From: Streptomyces sp. NBC_01294 | GTDB taxonomy: Bacteria > Actinomycetota > Actinomycetes > Streptomycetales > Streptomycetaceae | Assembly: GCF_035917235.1 (NCBI RefSeq) | Contig: NZ_CP108423.1 | Location: forward strand, 4,219,001-4,283,000 | Direction: 5' to 3' | DNA: 64,000 nucleotides | Part shown: positions 41,422 through 50,486 of the stretch, in pieces | How the letters are laid out: each line of letters begins with the position of its first letter | Position numbering within the stretch: position 1 is the stretch's first letter | Notes under the pieces: generated by a model | What the model saw: the letters and a program-made list of their open reading frames with translations, nothing else | Told to the model about the DNA's origin: nothing | Databases searched by the model: none | Made by a program: the position numbers and the translations under genes

Positions 41422-43827
41422 ATGTCCATTTCCAGTTCTGACCGTTCCGTCATGCCCGAGAACGACTCCAACGAGATCGTCGACGCCGAGGCCCTCGTGG
41501 TCACCGAGGCCATCGAGGCCGCAGAAGCCGACGAGATCATCGAGGCCCTTGAGGCCGACGTAGCGGCCGACGAGTCCGACGAGTCCGATGAGTCCATCGA
41601 GGACTCCGCCGACGACTTCGACGACGCCGACGCCGAGCCCACGATCACCTTCGGCGACCTCGGTCTGCCCGACGGCATCGTGCGCAAGCTCGCCCAGAAC
41701 GGCGTCACCGCCCCCTTCCCGATCCAGGCCGCGACCATCCCGGACGCCCTGGCCGGCAAGGACATCCTCGGCCGTGGCCGCACCGGCTCCGGCAAGACCC
41801 TCTCCTTCGGTCTGCCGACCCTGGCCTCGCTGGCCGGCGGCCACACCGAGAAGAAGAAGCCCCGCGCGATCATCCTCACGCCGACGCGTGAGCTCGCGAT
41901 GCAGGTCGCGGACGCCCTCCAGCCCTACGGCGACGTCCTCGGCCTGAAGATGAAGGTCGTCTGCGGCGGTACCTCCATGAGCAACCAGATCTTCGCTCTG
42001 GAGCGCGGTGTCGACGTCCTCGTCGCCACCCCGGGCCGTCTGCGCGACATCATCAACCGCGGTGCCTGCTCCCTGGCGAACGTCCAGGTCGCGGTCCTCG
42101 ACGAGGCCGACCAGATGGCCGACCTGGGCTTCCTGCCCGAGGTCACCGAGCTGCTCGACCAGATCCCCGGCGGCGGCCAGCGCATGCTCTTCTCCGCCAC
42201 CATGGAGAACGAGATCGGCACCCTGGTCAAGCGCTACCTGACCAACCCCGTCACGCACGAGGTCGACAGCGCGCAGGGCAACGTCACGACCATGACGCAC
42301 CACGTCCTCGTCGTGAAGCCGAAGGACAAGGCGCCGGTCACGGCCGCCATCGCCGCCCGCAAGGGCCGCACCATCATCTTCGTCCGCACCCAGCTGGGCG
42401 CCGACCGCATCGCCGAGCAGCTCATCGAGTCCGGCGTGAAGGCCGACGCGCTGCACGGCGGCATGACGCAGGGTGCCCGTACCCGCGTCCTCGCGGACTT
42501 CAAGGACGGCTACGTCAACGCGCTCGTCGCCACCGACGTCGCCGCCCGCGGCATCCACGTCGACGGCATCGACCTGGTCCTGAACGTGGACCCGGCCGGC
42601 GACCACAAGGACTACCTGCACCGCTCGGGCCGTACCGCCCGCGCCGGCAAGTCCGGTGTCGTCGTGTCGCTGGCGCTCCCGCACCAGCGCCGCCAGATCT
42701 TCCGCCTGATGGAGGACGCGGGCGTCGACGCCACGCGTCACATCGTCCAGGGCGTCGGCGCCTTCGACCCGGAGGTCGCCGAGATCACCGGTGCCCGTTC
42801 GCTGACCGAGGTCCAGGCCGACTCCGCGAACAACGCCGCCAAGCAGGCCGAGCGCGAGGTCGCCGAGCTCACCAAGCAGCTCGAGCGCCTGTCGCGCCGT
42901 GCCGTGGAGCTCCGCGAGGAGGCCGACCGCCTGGTCGCCCGCTCCGCCCGTGAGCGCGGCGAGGACCCGGAGGCCGCTGTCGCCGAGGTGGCCGAGGCCG
43001 CCGAGGCCGAGGTCGCGGCTGCTGCCGCAGCCGCCGCCGCCGAGCTGGCCGCGCAGGAGCGCCGCGAGGAGCAGCGCGCCCAGCGCGACGACCGCGGCAA
43101 CTTCGAGCGTCGCGACAACCGCGGTGGCGACCGTGGTGGCGACCGCGGCGACCGTGGCGGCTTCCGCCGTGACGACCGCGGTGGCCGTCCGTCCGGTGGC
43201 TTCAACCGCGATGACCGTGGTGGCGACCGCGGTGGCTTCCGCTCCGGTGGCGACCGTCCCTCCGGTGGTGGCTTCCGTTCCGGTGGCGACCGTCCGTCCG
43301 GTGGTGGCTTCCGTCGCGACGACCGTCCGTCCGGTGGCTTCAACCGCGATGACCGTGGTGGCGACCGCGGTGGCTTCCGTTCCGGTGGCGACCGTCCGTC
43401 CGGTGGTGGCTTCCGTTCCGGTGGCGACCGTCCGTCCGGTGGTGGCTTCCGTCGCGACGACCGTCCGTCCGGTGGCTTCAACCGTGACGACCGTGGTGGC
43501 GACCGTCCGTCCGGCGGTGGCTTCCGTCGCGACGACCGTCCCTCCGGTGGCTTCCGTTCCGGTGGCGACCGTCCGGCCACGGGCAACGGCACGTACAACC
43601 GTGACGACCGCACCTCCGGCGGCTTCCGCTCCGGTGGCGGCGACCGTCCGTTCAACCGCGACCGTCGTGACGACCGTCCCTCCGGTGGCTTCCGCTCCGG
43701 CGGCGCCGGCGACCGTCCGTACGGCCGCCGCGACGACCACCGTCCGTCCGGCTCCGGTTCCGGTTCCACCGGCGGCTTCGGCGGCGGCCGCCGCGACGAC
43801 AAGCCGCGCTGGAAGCGCAACGGCTGA
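41422..43827 (+). CDS. DEAD-box RNA helicase with long RGG-repeat tail
   Basis: An 801-aa RNA helicase of the CsdA/RhlE group. An acidic leader (~residues 1-72) precedes the Q motif (ITFGDLGLPDGIVRKLAQNG...PFPIQ). Then come GRGRTGSGKT, PTRELAMQ, DEAD (VLDEADQMADLGF), SAT, FVRTQLGADRIAEQL and HRSGRTARAGKSG. After a helical Ala/Glu-rich linker (~470-560), residues ~565-790 are Arg/Gly repeats such as GGFRSGGDRPSGG and RDDRPSGGFNRDDRGGDRGG. RGG tails bind RNA and promote condensate formation. Length is well above the usual ~450-600 aa because of leader and tail. Probably a cold-shock or RNA-decay helicase. Confidence 0.95.
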   Translation: MSISSSDRSVMPENDSNEIVDAEALVVTEAIEAAEADEIIEALEADVAADESDESDESIEDSADDFDDADAEPTITFGDLGLPDGIVRKLAQNGVTAPFPIQAATIPDALAGKDILGRGRTGSGKTLSFGLPTLASLAGGHTEKKKPRAIILTPTRELAMQVADALQPYGDVLGLKMKVVCGGTSMSNQIFALERGVDVLVATPGRLRDIINRGACSLANVQVAVLDEADQMADLGFLPEVTELLDQIPGGGQRMLFSATMENEIGTLVKRYLTNPVTHEVDSAQGNVTTMTHHVLVVKPKDKAPVTAAIAARKGRTIIFVRTQLGADRIAEQLIESGVKADALHGGMTQGARTRVLADFKDGYVNALVATDVAARGIHVDGIDLVLNVDPAGDHKDYLHRSGRTARAGKSGVVVSLALPHQRRQIFRLMEDAGVDATRHIVQGVGAFDPEVAEITGARSLTEVQADSANNAAKQAEREVAELTKQLERLSRRAVELREEADRLVARSARERGEDPEAAVAEVAEAAEAEVAAAAAAAAAELAAQERREEQRAQRDDRGNFERRDNRGGDRGGDRGDRGGFRRDDRGGRPSGGFNRDDRGGDRGGFRSGGDRPSGGGFRSGGDRPSGGGFRRDDRPSGGFNRDDRGGDRGGFRSGGDRPSGGGFRSGGDRPSGGGFRRDDRPSGGFNRDDRGGDRPSGGGFRRDDRPSGGFRSGGDRPATGNGTYNRDDRTSGGFRSGGGDRPFNRDRRDDRPSGGFRSGGAGDRPYGRRDDHRPSGSGSGSTGGFGGGRRDDKPRWKRNG
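43123..43790 (+). repeat. Tandem repeats encoding the RGG tail
   Basis: Short G/T-rich units such as CGACCGTCCGTCCGGTGG and GGTGGCTTCCGTTCCGG recur many times in the same frame. A longer block encoding NRDDRGGDRGGFRSGGDRPSG is nearly duplicated (about 43200-43320 and 43340-43460). Copy number is likely to vary between strains. Confidence 0.85.
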
Positions 43828-43848
43828 TCGCAGCTGAGCTGAACCCCT

Positions 43849-43886
43849 GACAGGGCCCCCACGACTCCGGTCGTGGGGGCCCTGTC
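43849..43886 (+). terminator. Terminator after the DEAD-box helicase
   Basis: GACAGGGCCCCCACGAC pairs perfectly with its complement across a TCCG loop. Confidence 0.88.
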
Positions 43887-43979
43887 GCATGTTGCTACGA
43901 TCCGAACTTTGCGGTGGGGGACACGGCAACGCGAAACCGCGGCCACCCCCGGCGCTCCGTTCTGGGGGGAAGTACACGC

Positions 43980-46322
43980 ATGAGACGGTCACGTGTGCTG
44001 GGCGCCACCGCGCTCGCACTGGCCACGGGCATCGGCGCCCTCACCGCCGCACCGGCCGCCGCAGGACCCGCGGCCGCCGACGAACTGACGATCGCTCCGC
44101 TGCCGCATCGCACACCGTCGTACCAGTCGGTGTACGAGGCGGGCCCGAACGGCGTGATGCTCGACCGGCCCGGGCCCGGGAACATGTACTGGAAGAGCTT
44201 CGCGGACGGCCGCGAGGTGCCGCTCGCCGACTGCCCCTCCGGGCCGTACGGCAAGTGGATGAGCCTCGGCGACACCGTCGGCTGCGAATACCGCGACGCG
44301 TCCGGTACGACCGCGGGGCCGCTGACCCTCCACGACCAGGCCACGGGCCGCAGCGAGACCCTCGCCGCCCCGGCCGGCCGGTCCTGGACCAGCACCTTCT
44401 CGCCCACGCAGGTCCTGGCCACCGAGCAGGACGCCGAGGGCAGGCTCACCCTGCACCTGATGGGCCGTGAGAACGAACCGCGCAAGGACGTCACCGTCAC
44501 CGCGCCGGAACGCATCCCGGCGCACCGGTTCTGGGTGCAGACCTCCGACGAGAAGGGCGCACTGATCACCTACCGGTCCGCCGCCGGCCAGGAGACCCTC
44601 GCCCTGCTCGACTTCGCCACGGCGACGCTGACCCCGCTGGCCCTGCCGGAAGGCGCGACGGATCCGGGCAACGTCGACTACGCCCTCGGCTCCCGGTGGG
44701 TCTCGCTGCGCAAGAGCGGATCCACCACGGCGACCCTGCTCTCGCGCGCCGACCTCGCCGTGACGCGCAGCGTCACGACCCCCACCGCGTACGGGCCCAC
44801 GCAGCCCGTGGGCGACTGGCTCGTCGCGCAGGAGCGGGACAACGCGGTCACCGCCGTGCCCGTGGACGGCGGCGCTCCGCGCACCCTGCTCGCCCGGTCC
44901 TCGGACCGGGGCCTGACGACGGGCACGGACGGCTCCGCCTACCTGGCCGGAGGCACCGACTCCAGTCACTGGGCGATGTACCGGGTCACGCCCGGCCCCG
45001 ACGGCGCCCCGGTGCTGTCGACGGTGATGGCCCTGCCTCCGGACCCCGCGGACCGGGTCACGCTCAGCCTCGCCCAGGGCCGGCTCATCACCGGCCAGGA
45101 GGACCCCGACCGCAGCCTCCAGGGCTACACGGTGCCCGTGTCCGGGACGTCCCCGCCGAACCAGACCCCGGACTGGAGCTGCGCGGAGGCGACGGACCCG
45201 CGGCTCTGCACGCCGCGGGCCCAGCTCCCCGGCTGGACCGTTCCGACCGGAGACGGACGGATCGTCTCGCTCTCGAGCAAGGGCGCCGGGGCGTGCGGTT
45301 CCCTCTGCGGGGTCGTGGTGAACGTGCGGGAGACCCGCCCCGGCGGCACGGTCCGCCAGGTGCCCCTGCCCGGCACCGACGAGATGCAGCCGTACCTGAT
45401 CAAGAGCGCCTCGGGTCGGTACGTGCTGTTCACGGTGACCGAGAAGAACACCTCCCGGCTGCTGGTGGCCGACATCGACGCGGGGAAGGTCCTGGACTTC
45501 AAGCCCTCCCCGGCCGCGACCCTTTGGGGCTCCGCGCTCTGGGAGCGCGACGGGCAGACGGGCTCGGCGTTCGCCACCGACCTGCGGACCGGCTGGATCA
45601 CCAAGCGCCAGGCCTTCGGCACGTCCTGCCGCGCGGACGAGATCCAGGTGAGCGGGGACTGGCTGTACGCGCTGTGCTCCGCCTTCACGGGCGGCCCCGT
45701 CGCCTTCCACATGCCGTCCAACAAGCGGATCCCGCTGCCCTTCGCGCCCGAGAGCGACCGCGTGCAGCTCGGCGACGGCTACCTCGTGCGCCAGGGGGGC
45801 GCCGGCCTGGAGGTCTACAACCTGCGCTCCGGCGCACCGGTGCGGGAGCGCGACATCGCGCAGGAGGAGACGAAGTACGGCAGCAACTGGACCCTCGACC
45901 GGTTCGGCGGCCGACTGGCCTACACCGACGCGGGCGAGACCGTTCACCTGGCCGGCGTCACCGGCAAGACCTCCCCGCTCGCGGCGATCGACCAGGACAC
46001 CGCCGCCACCGTGGACTTCAAGCAGGCGAAGACCTGGCAGGCCCGCTGGTGGCTGTCCAAGCCCGTCTCCTCCTGGAAGCTGATGGTGCGCAACAAGACG
46101 TCCGGCATCACCACGGTCGTGCGCACCGGCACCGACGCGCGCGGCCTGATCACCCCCGCGTGGGACGGAAAGTCCCCGACCGGCTCGTACCTCTTCACCG
46201 GCGAGTACGAGTGGACGCTCACCGCCCGGCCCGCCGACGGCCACGGCGCCGAGTTCAGGACGTCCGGGACGGTCACCGTCACCGGTGTCCCGCCGGTCGC
46301 CCGGCCCCCGCTGCGCCCGTGA
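43980..46322 (+). CDS. Secreted beta-propeller/FlgD-like protein (780 aa)
   Basis: A signal peptide (MRRSRVLGATALALATGIGALTAAPAAAG) begins the protein. The body shows repeated propeller-like beta segments (DGSAYLAGGTDSSHWAMYRV, SGRYVLFTVTEKNTSRLLVADID). The C-terminal ~90 residues resemble the FlgD Ig-like domain (SWKLMVRNKTSG, LITPAWDGKSPTGSYLFTGEYEWTLTA). Cysteine pairs (SCAEATDPRLC, CGSLC, CRADEIQ) suggest disulfides. Such proteins are frequent in Streptomyces exoproteomes and their function is unknown. ATG 43980 is chosen for the signal peptide. Confidence 0.85.
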   Translation: MRRSRVLGATALALATGIGALTAAPAAAGPAAADELTIAPLPHRTPSYQSVYEAGPNGVMLDRPGPGNMYWKSFADGREVPLADCPSGPYGKWMSLGDTVGCEYRDASGTTAGPLTLHDQATGRSETLAAPAGRSWTSTFSPTQVLATEQDAEGRLTLHLMGRENEPRKDVTVTAPERIPAHRFWVQTSDEKGALITYRSAAGQETLALLDFATATLTPLALPEGATDPGNVDYALGSRWVSLRKSGSTTATLLSRADLAVTRSVTTPTAYGPTQPVGDWLVAQERDNAVTAVPVDGGAPRTLLARSSDRGLTTGTDGSAYLAGGTDSSHWAMYRVTPGPDGAPVLSTVMALPPDPADRVTLSLAQGRLITGQEDPDRSLQGYTVPVSGTSPPNQTPDWSCAEATDPRLCTPRAQLPGWTVPTGDGRIVSLSSKGAGACGSLCGVVVNVRETRPGGTVRQVPLPGTDEMQPYLIKSASGRYVLFTVTEKNTSRLLVADIDAGKVLDFKPSPAATLWGSALWERDGQTGSAFATDLRTGWITKRQAFGTSCRADEIQVSGDWLYALCSAFTGGPVAFHMPSNKRIPLPFAPESDRVQLGDGYLVRQGGAGLEVYNLRSGAPVRERDIAQEETKYGSNWTLDRFGGRLAYTDAGETVHLAGVTGKTSPLAAIDQDTAATVDFKQAKTWQARWWLSKPVSSWKLMVRNKTSGITTVVRTGTDARGLITPAWDGKSPTGSYLFTGEYEWTLTARPADGHGAEFRTSGTVTVTGVPPVARPPLRP

Positions 46323-46404
46323 ACTGACGGCGACAGGCCGGTCAGTCGATACCCGATCGGCTGACCGGCGCTGTCCGGCTATGCTCTGGGGTGAGCACCC
46401 TGGA

Positions 46405-46477
46405 GGGCCATTAGCTCAATTGGCAGAGCAGCGGACTTTTAATCCGTTGGTTGTCGGTTCGAGTCCGACATGGCCTA
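46405..46477 (+). tRNA. tRNA-Lys (UUU)
   Basis: Acceptor GGGCCAT/ATGGCCT, anticodon loop CTTTTAA (TTT), T arm GTCGGTTCGAGTCCGAC. TATGCT at 46380-46385 is a likely -10. Single gene with its own hairpin terminator. Confidence 0.95.
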
Positions 46478-46514
46478 CCGCTCATGGGTCGGAGGCGTGG
46501 CCTTCGGCCCGGCG

Positions 46515-46554
46515 CCGAGCGCCCCGTCCGGTTTCCGCCGGACGGGGCGCTCGG
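46515..46554 (+). terminator. Terminator after tRNA-Lys
   Basis: A 17-bp perfect stem CCGAGCGCCCCGTCCGG with a 6-nt loop. Confidence 0.88.
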
Positions 46555-46684
46555 TCGTTTCCGGGGCGGGGCGTCCCCGTGCGTCTCCCTGCGTCTGCCT
46601 GCGTGAACGGACAGTCCGTCACCCCCGGGGACCGGCCGGGAAATCCGGTGGATCTCCTGGCCGCAGCGGGTAGCGTCGTCGACC

Positions 46685-47188
46685 GTGACTCCTGTTCTGC
46701 GCACCGAACGCCTGCTCCTCGACCCGTACACCCCCCAGGACGAGGAAGCCTTCGTCGCCCTCTTCCAGGACACCCGGGTGTCCCGGTGGATGGGGGACGG
46801 GCCCACCACCGAGGCCGAGGACCGGGCGCTCTTCGGGCGGGTCTTCACGAAGGTCTACGCCGAGAACCTGTTCGACGTCTGGGCCGTGCGGCGCGACGGC
46901 CGGCTGGTCGGGCACGCCGAGATCAAGCGGACCGAGGACGTCGACGGCCACGAGATCATCTACGCGCTGGCCCCGGAAGCCTGGGGATCGGGCCTCGGCA
47001 CCGAGATCGCGGAGGCGATCGTCGCGTACGGCTTCGCCACCCTCGGCCTGACCGAGGTGCACGCCACGGTGGCCGCGCCCAACACGGCCTCCCTGGCCCT
47101 GCTCGCCCGTATCGGCTTCACGCACGTCCGGGACGTCCGGGAGGAAGACGGCTCCACCACCCGCGTCCTGACCCGGCGCCGCCCCTGA
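46685..47188 (+). CDS. GNAT-family N-acetyltransferase, RimJ/RimL-like
   Basis: A 167-aa acetyl-CoA-dependent acyltransferase. The fold markers are RTERLLLDPYTPQDEEAFVALFQDTRV at the start, YALAPEAWGSGLGTEIAEAIVAYGF (acetyl-CoA loop and helix) and VHATVAAPNTASLALLARIGF near the end. This pattern is that of the RimJ/RimL ribosomal-protein and small-molecule acetyltransferases. The substrate is unknown. GTG start at 46685. It converges with the LAXTG protein across a strong terminator. Confidence 0.92.
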   Translation: MTPVLRTERLLLDPYTPQDEEAFVALFQDTRVSRWMGDGPTTEAEDRALFGRVFTKVYAENLFDVWAVRRDGRLVGHAEIKRTEDVDGHEIIYALAPEAWGSGLGTEIAEAIVAYGFATLGLTEVHATVAAPNTASLALLARIGFTHVRDVREEDGSTTRVLTRRRP

Positions 47189-47212
47189 GCGCGGGCGGCC
47201 CGCCGCAACGAG

Positions 47213-47248
47213 GAGCGCCCCACCCGCTTGGCTGCGGGTGGGGCGCTC
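47213..47248. terminator. Bidirectional terminator
   Basis: GAGCGCCCCACCCGC pairs with GCGGGTGGGGCGCTC between the GNAT gene and the convergent LAXTG-protein gene. Confidence 0.88.
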
Positions 47249-47265
47249 GGTCGTGCGGGGTGTGA

Positions 47266-48525
47266 TCAGGCGGAGGTGCCGCGACGGCGGCGGCCGAGCC
47301 AGGCGGCGGCCGCGCCGAGCGTGACCAGGGCGGCCGCGAGGCCGGCGTACAGGCCGTTGGACGAGCCGGCGCCGGTGTTGGCGAGGGAGCCGGTGGAGGA
47401 ACCCGTGGTCGTCACGTTGGTGTTGCCCGTGGAGGTGGCGACGGCCGGCCGCACCGTGGGGGTGGCGGAGGGCGTGGCGGACGGCGTGGTGGACGGGGCC
47501 GTGGAGGGAGCGGTGGACGGGGTGTCGACCGGCTCCACGATCGGGATGAGCGGGAACTTCACGGAGACGGTCTTGAGCGGGTAGGTGTTGCCCTCGGCCT
47601 GGCGGACCTCGGCATCCATCGTGATCGTGGTCTTCTTCGTCAGCTTGGTGTCCTTGCCCAGGCTGATCCGCAGCGGCAGGGTGTGGATGCCGGAGGCGGC
47701 GCCGAAGCCCTTGGGGATCCGCGGAAGCTCGTAGCGGCTGTCCTCGACCTTCAGGTCCTGCCAGCGGTCGTCGATCATGGCCTGCAGGCGGAAGTCGGCG
47801 TCCTGCTCGCCCGGGTGGGACACGCTCAGGCTGGTCGCGAGGGCGGTGGCGAACGTGCCGTCGCCGGTGGCCTGGTAGTGCAGGTCCAGGTACGCGCGCT
47901 GCTCCTGGCCGTCCTTGCCCGAGCTGATCTGCTTGAACCAGGTCTTCAGCTCGCCGGTCTTGGTCTGCGGGTCGACCTTGAAGACGTGGGAGTCCGCGCC
48001 GCCCTTCGCCACCGAGTTGTTGTAGCTGGTGGCGGTGAAGTTGAAGTCACCGTTGTTGGTCGGGTAGTTCGCGCCGAGACCGAGGGTGACCTTCCAGGTC
48101 AACTTGCCGTTCGCGGGGATGTCGAAGCCGCTGTCCGACTCCGGGGAGCCGGCCGCGGGGAAGAACGTGCCCTGCCACTCGCCGTCCTGCTGGCCGATCG
48201 ACGACTTGGTCGCCGGGGCGTCCACCGCGTCGACCTTGAAGACGACGTCGTCCTCCTGCAGCCGGCTCGGGCCGTTCGGGTCCAGGAGCAGCCACGGCTT
48301 GTACGTGACGGCCTTGCCGGTCGGGTTCTTCACCGTCAGGTCGAAGGTCTCGGTGGCGCCGCCGCGGGTCAGCGGACCGCTGGGGACGGGAGCACCCATC
48401 TCCGTACGCAGCACGGCGTGGTCGTCGGTGGTGGGTGCGGCGGACGCGGCGGTGGCCGAGAGCGGCAGCAGAGTGGTGACAACGCCGGCGACGACTGCGA
48501 TGGCGGCTGCGGTGCGAACGGACAT
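47266..48525 (-). CDS. LAXTG-type sortase-anchored surface protein (419 aa)
   Basis: A cell-wall-anchored protein. The signal peptide is MSVRTAAAIAVVAGVVTTLLPLSATAASA. The body is two or three beta-sandwich-like regions (TETFDLTVKNPTGKAVTYKPWLLLD, TLPLRISLGKDTKLTKKTTITMDAEV), then a Thr/Ser/Pro spacer (STAPSTAPSTTPSATPSATP). Last is the sorting signal LANTG (~381-385), a hydrophobic helix (GLYAGLAAALVTLGAAAAWL) and RRRR. LAXTG is the site used by Streptomyces class E sortases, which also anchor long chaplins. The substrate-side function is unknown. No sortase gene is near. Confidence 0.9.
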   Translation of the reverse strand: MSVRTAAAIAVVAGVVTTLLPLSATAASAAPTTDDHAVLRTEMGAPVPSGPLTRGGATETFDLTVKNPTGKAVTYKPWLLLDPNGPSRLQEDDVVFKVDAVDAPATKSSIGQQDGEWQGTFFPAAGSPESDSGFDIPANGKLTWKVTLGLGANYPTNNGDFNFTATSYNNSVAKGGADSHVFKVDPQTKTGELKTWFKQISSGKDGQEQRAYLDLHYQATGDGTFATALATSLSVSHPGEQDADFRLQAMIDDRWQDLKVEDSRYELPRIPKGFGAASGIHTLPLRISLGKDTKLTKKTTITMDAEVRQAEGNTYPLKTVSVKFPLIPIVEPVDTPSTAPSTAPSTTPSATPSATPTVRPAVATSTGNTNVTTTGSSTGSLANTGAGSSNGLYAGLAAALVTLGAAAAWLGRRRRGTSA

Positions 48526-48828
48526 GGTGGACTCCCCCCGGGAATCACAGGGGCATCGGCGGAGCGCCGAGCCGGTTGGTGTGTGGGTGTGCCGCCCGGC
48601 CGGTTCGTCTTCCCCCTGGCCTCTGCGACAAGAGAATCATCGCCCGCGGCCGATCGCGGAACCATCCCTGCAGTGTCACCGCCGTGCAACAGAGATGATC
48701 TTCGTCGCCGGATGCCGGTTTCGGGTCGGTTTTAGGGCTTTGACCTGCGGTGATGTCGATCCGGGGGCGGTCCGGCGGCTTATTGGCGGAGGGCTCCCCC
48801 CCGGATGGCGTAGAGTTGTGTTTACCGA
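48526..48828. other. Intergenic region between LAXTG gene and initiator tRNA
   Basis: About 300 bp. It holds the promoter of the leftward LAXTG gene and a -10-like TAGAGT (48811-48816) close to the tRNA. There is an AT-richer stretch around 48685-48745. No gene is seen. Confidence 0.4.
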
Positions 48829-48904
<76 letters not shown>

Positions 48905-48910
48905 CAGTAC

Positions 48911-48944
48911 GAAGGCCCGGTTCCCTCAAGGGAACCGGGCCTTC
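48911..48944 (+). terminator. Terminator after initiator tRNA
   Basis: GAAGGCCCGGTTCCCT and its complement form an almost perfect hairpin. Confidence 0.88.
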
Positions 48945-49115
48945 GTCGTGTTCCGGCCCCGGCACCCGGCCCGCCCCGTCTCGCCCCGTCTCGCGCGTCG
49001 TCACCCGGACGGCTGCCGCCGGGTCGCCCCGCGCCCGCTCCTGCCGCCAGCCTTGAGGGGCGAGGCGGCAACGGGCCCGCACCCGTAACCAGGGACCGGG
49101 CGGCAGGAGAGCAGC

Positions 49116-50318
49116 GTGGCGGGGCTGGGCCGGCAGGGCAACGGGGGGCGCGCGGGCGGCGGTGGCAACGGCAGGCCCGCGGGCGGCGGCAACGGCGTGG
49201 CCCGGCGGGTGGTCCGGGTGCTGCCGGGTGCGCTGATCGTCCTCGGACTGGTCTTCAGCCTGCTGACCCCGCCCAGCTTCACCGGATCCCCCTTCTTCAC
49301 CGCGGCCCCGCTGATCGCCGCCCCGCTGTTCAGCCTCCGGGCCACGGCGGCCACCGGCGCCCTGGCCATGCTCACGGTGTTCCTGCTGCACGTCCCCAAC
49401 GACACCGGGTGGAGGGTCGAGGCGCTGACCGAGTTGGCCACCGTCCTGACCGTGTCCGGGCTGGCGTTGCTGATCAACCGGGTGGTGCGGCGCAGCGGCG
49501 AGCAGCTCGCGTCCGCGCGCGGGATCGCCGAGGCCGCGCAGCGGGCGGTGCTGCCGAAGCCCGCCGAACGCATCGGGGGGCTGCACGTCTCCGCCTGGTA
49601 CGAGGCCGCGCAGGCCGACGCCTTCATCGGCGGGGACCTGTACGCCGTCCAGGAGACCCCGTACGGAGTGCGGCTGGCGGTGGGCGACGTACGGGGCAAG
49701 GGGCTCGGGGCGGTGGAGGCCGTCGCGGTGGTCCTCGGGGCCTTCCGGGAGGCGGCCGAGACCGAACCCACGCTGGAGGCGGTGGCGCAGCGGCTGGAGC
49801 GGGCCCTGGCCCGGGAGGGCACCCGGCGCCACAGCCTGGACGCGGTGGAGGGGTTCACGACGTGCGTGCTCGGGGAGATCCCGCCGGGTGCGGGGGTGCT
49901 GCGGCTGCTCAACCGGGGCCATCCCGAACCGCTGCTGCTGTACGCGGACGGGGAGCTGGTGGTGCTCGCCCCGGCGGAGCCCGCCCTGCCGCTCGGCCTG
50001 GGGGAACTGGGCGCCGGCCGGCCGGACCGGGCGCAGGAGTGGGCCTTCCCGGCGGGGACCACCCTGCTGCTCTACACGGACGGGCTGACGGAGGCCCGGG
50101 ACCGGTCGGGGGAGTTCTACGATCCGGCGGGCCGGCTCCGCGGGCGGATCTTCCCCGGGCCGCAGGCGCTGCTCAGCGCGCTCAGCAGCGATGTGCGCCG
50201 GCACACGGGCGGCGGGGCGACGGACGACATGGCGCTGCTCGCGGTGGGCCGGCCCGGGCCGGGGCAGCCGGAGCGGCGGCGGACCGTGCCGGTGGTGCGG
50301 CGGGGCGATGACGCGTGA
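49116..50318 (+). CDS. Membrane PP2C/SpoIIE-type serine phosphatase (400 aa)
   Basis: Three to four membrane helices (~35-120) after a Gly/Asn-rich leader, then a SpoIIE/RsbU-like phosphatase domain. The metal-binding aspartates are in ADAFIGGDLYAV, LAVGDVRGKGLGAVEAVA and LLYTDGLTEARDRSGEFYD, and the domain ends with GGATDDMALLAV. Streptomyces has dozens of such phosphatases acting on anti-anti-sigma factors to tune stress or developmental sigma factors. No anti-sigma partner gene is adjacent. GTG start at 49116. An M23 peptidase gene follows after 168 bp. Confidence 0.93.
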   Translation: MAGLGRQGNGGRAGGGGNGRPAGGGNGVARRVVRVLPGALIVLGLVFSLLTPPSFTGSPFFTAAPLIAAPLFSLRATAATGALAMLTVFLLHVPNDTGWRVEALTELATVLTVSGLALLINRVVRRSGEQLASARGIAEAAQRAVLPKPAERIGGLHVSAWYEAAQADAFIGGDLYAVQETPYGVRLAVGDVRGKGLGAVEAVAVVLGAFREAAETEPTLEAVAQRLERALAREGTRRHSLDAVEGFTTCVLGEIPPGAGVLRLLNRGHPEPLLLYADGELVVLAPAEPALPLGLGELGAGRPDRAQEWAFPAGTTLLLYTDGLTEARDRSGEFYDPAGRLRGRIFPGPQALLSALSSDVRRHTGGGATDDMALLAVGRPGPGQPERRRTVPVVRRGDDA

Positions 50319-50486
50319 CAATGCGTGACTGTCCGCAGTCGAACGACTGCTCTCCGTAAGTTGTTTGACGACCCGTCATGTTACATCTGTGGCTGGAGTG
50401 GTGAGGTAGTGCCTTGATTTTTGCCCCGGTTGTGCACTTCTGGGCGAAAAGGCATGGCCAAAGCCGTTCAGGGAGTGGCTGATTAT

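Noticed and set aside
43123..43790. CRISPR array
   Set aside because: The repeats are in frame within a helicase gene, have no unique spacers of constant length, and no cas gene is near.
40582..44019. Minus-strand frame of 1145 codons with Thr/Ala/Val repeats
   Set aside because: It is the antisense image of the RGG repeats and helicase core, not a gene.
50319..50486. c-di-AMP (ydaO) riboswitch before the M23 gene
   Set aside because: Such riboswitches do precede wall-hydrolase genes in Streptomyces, but the gap is short and I could not match the core motifs.
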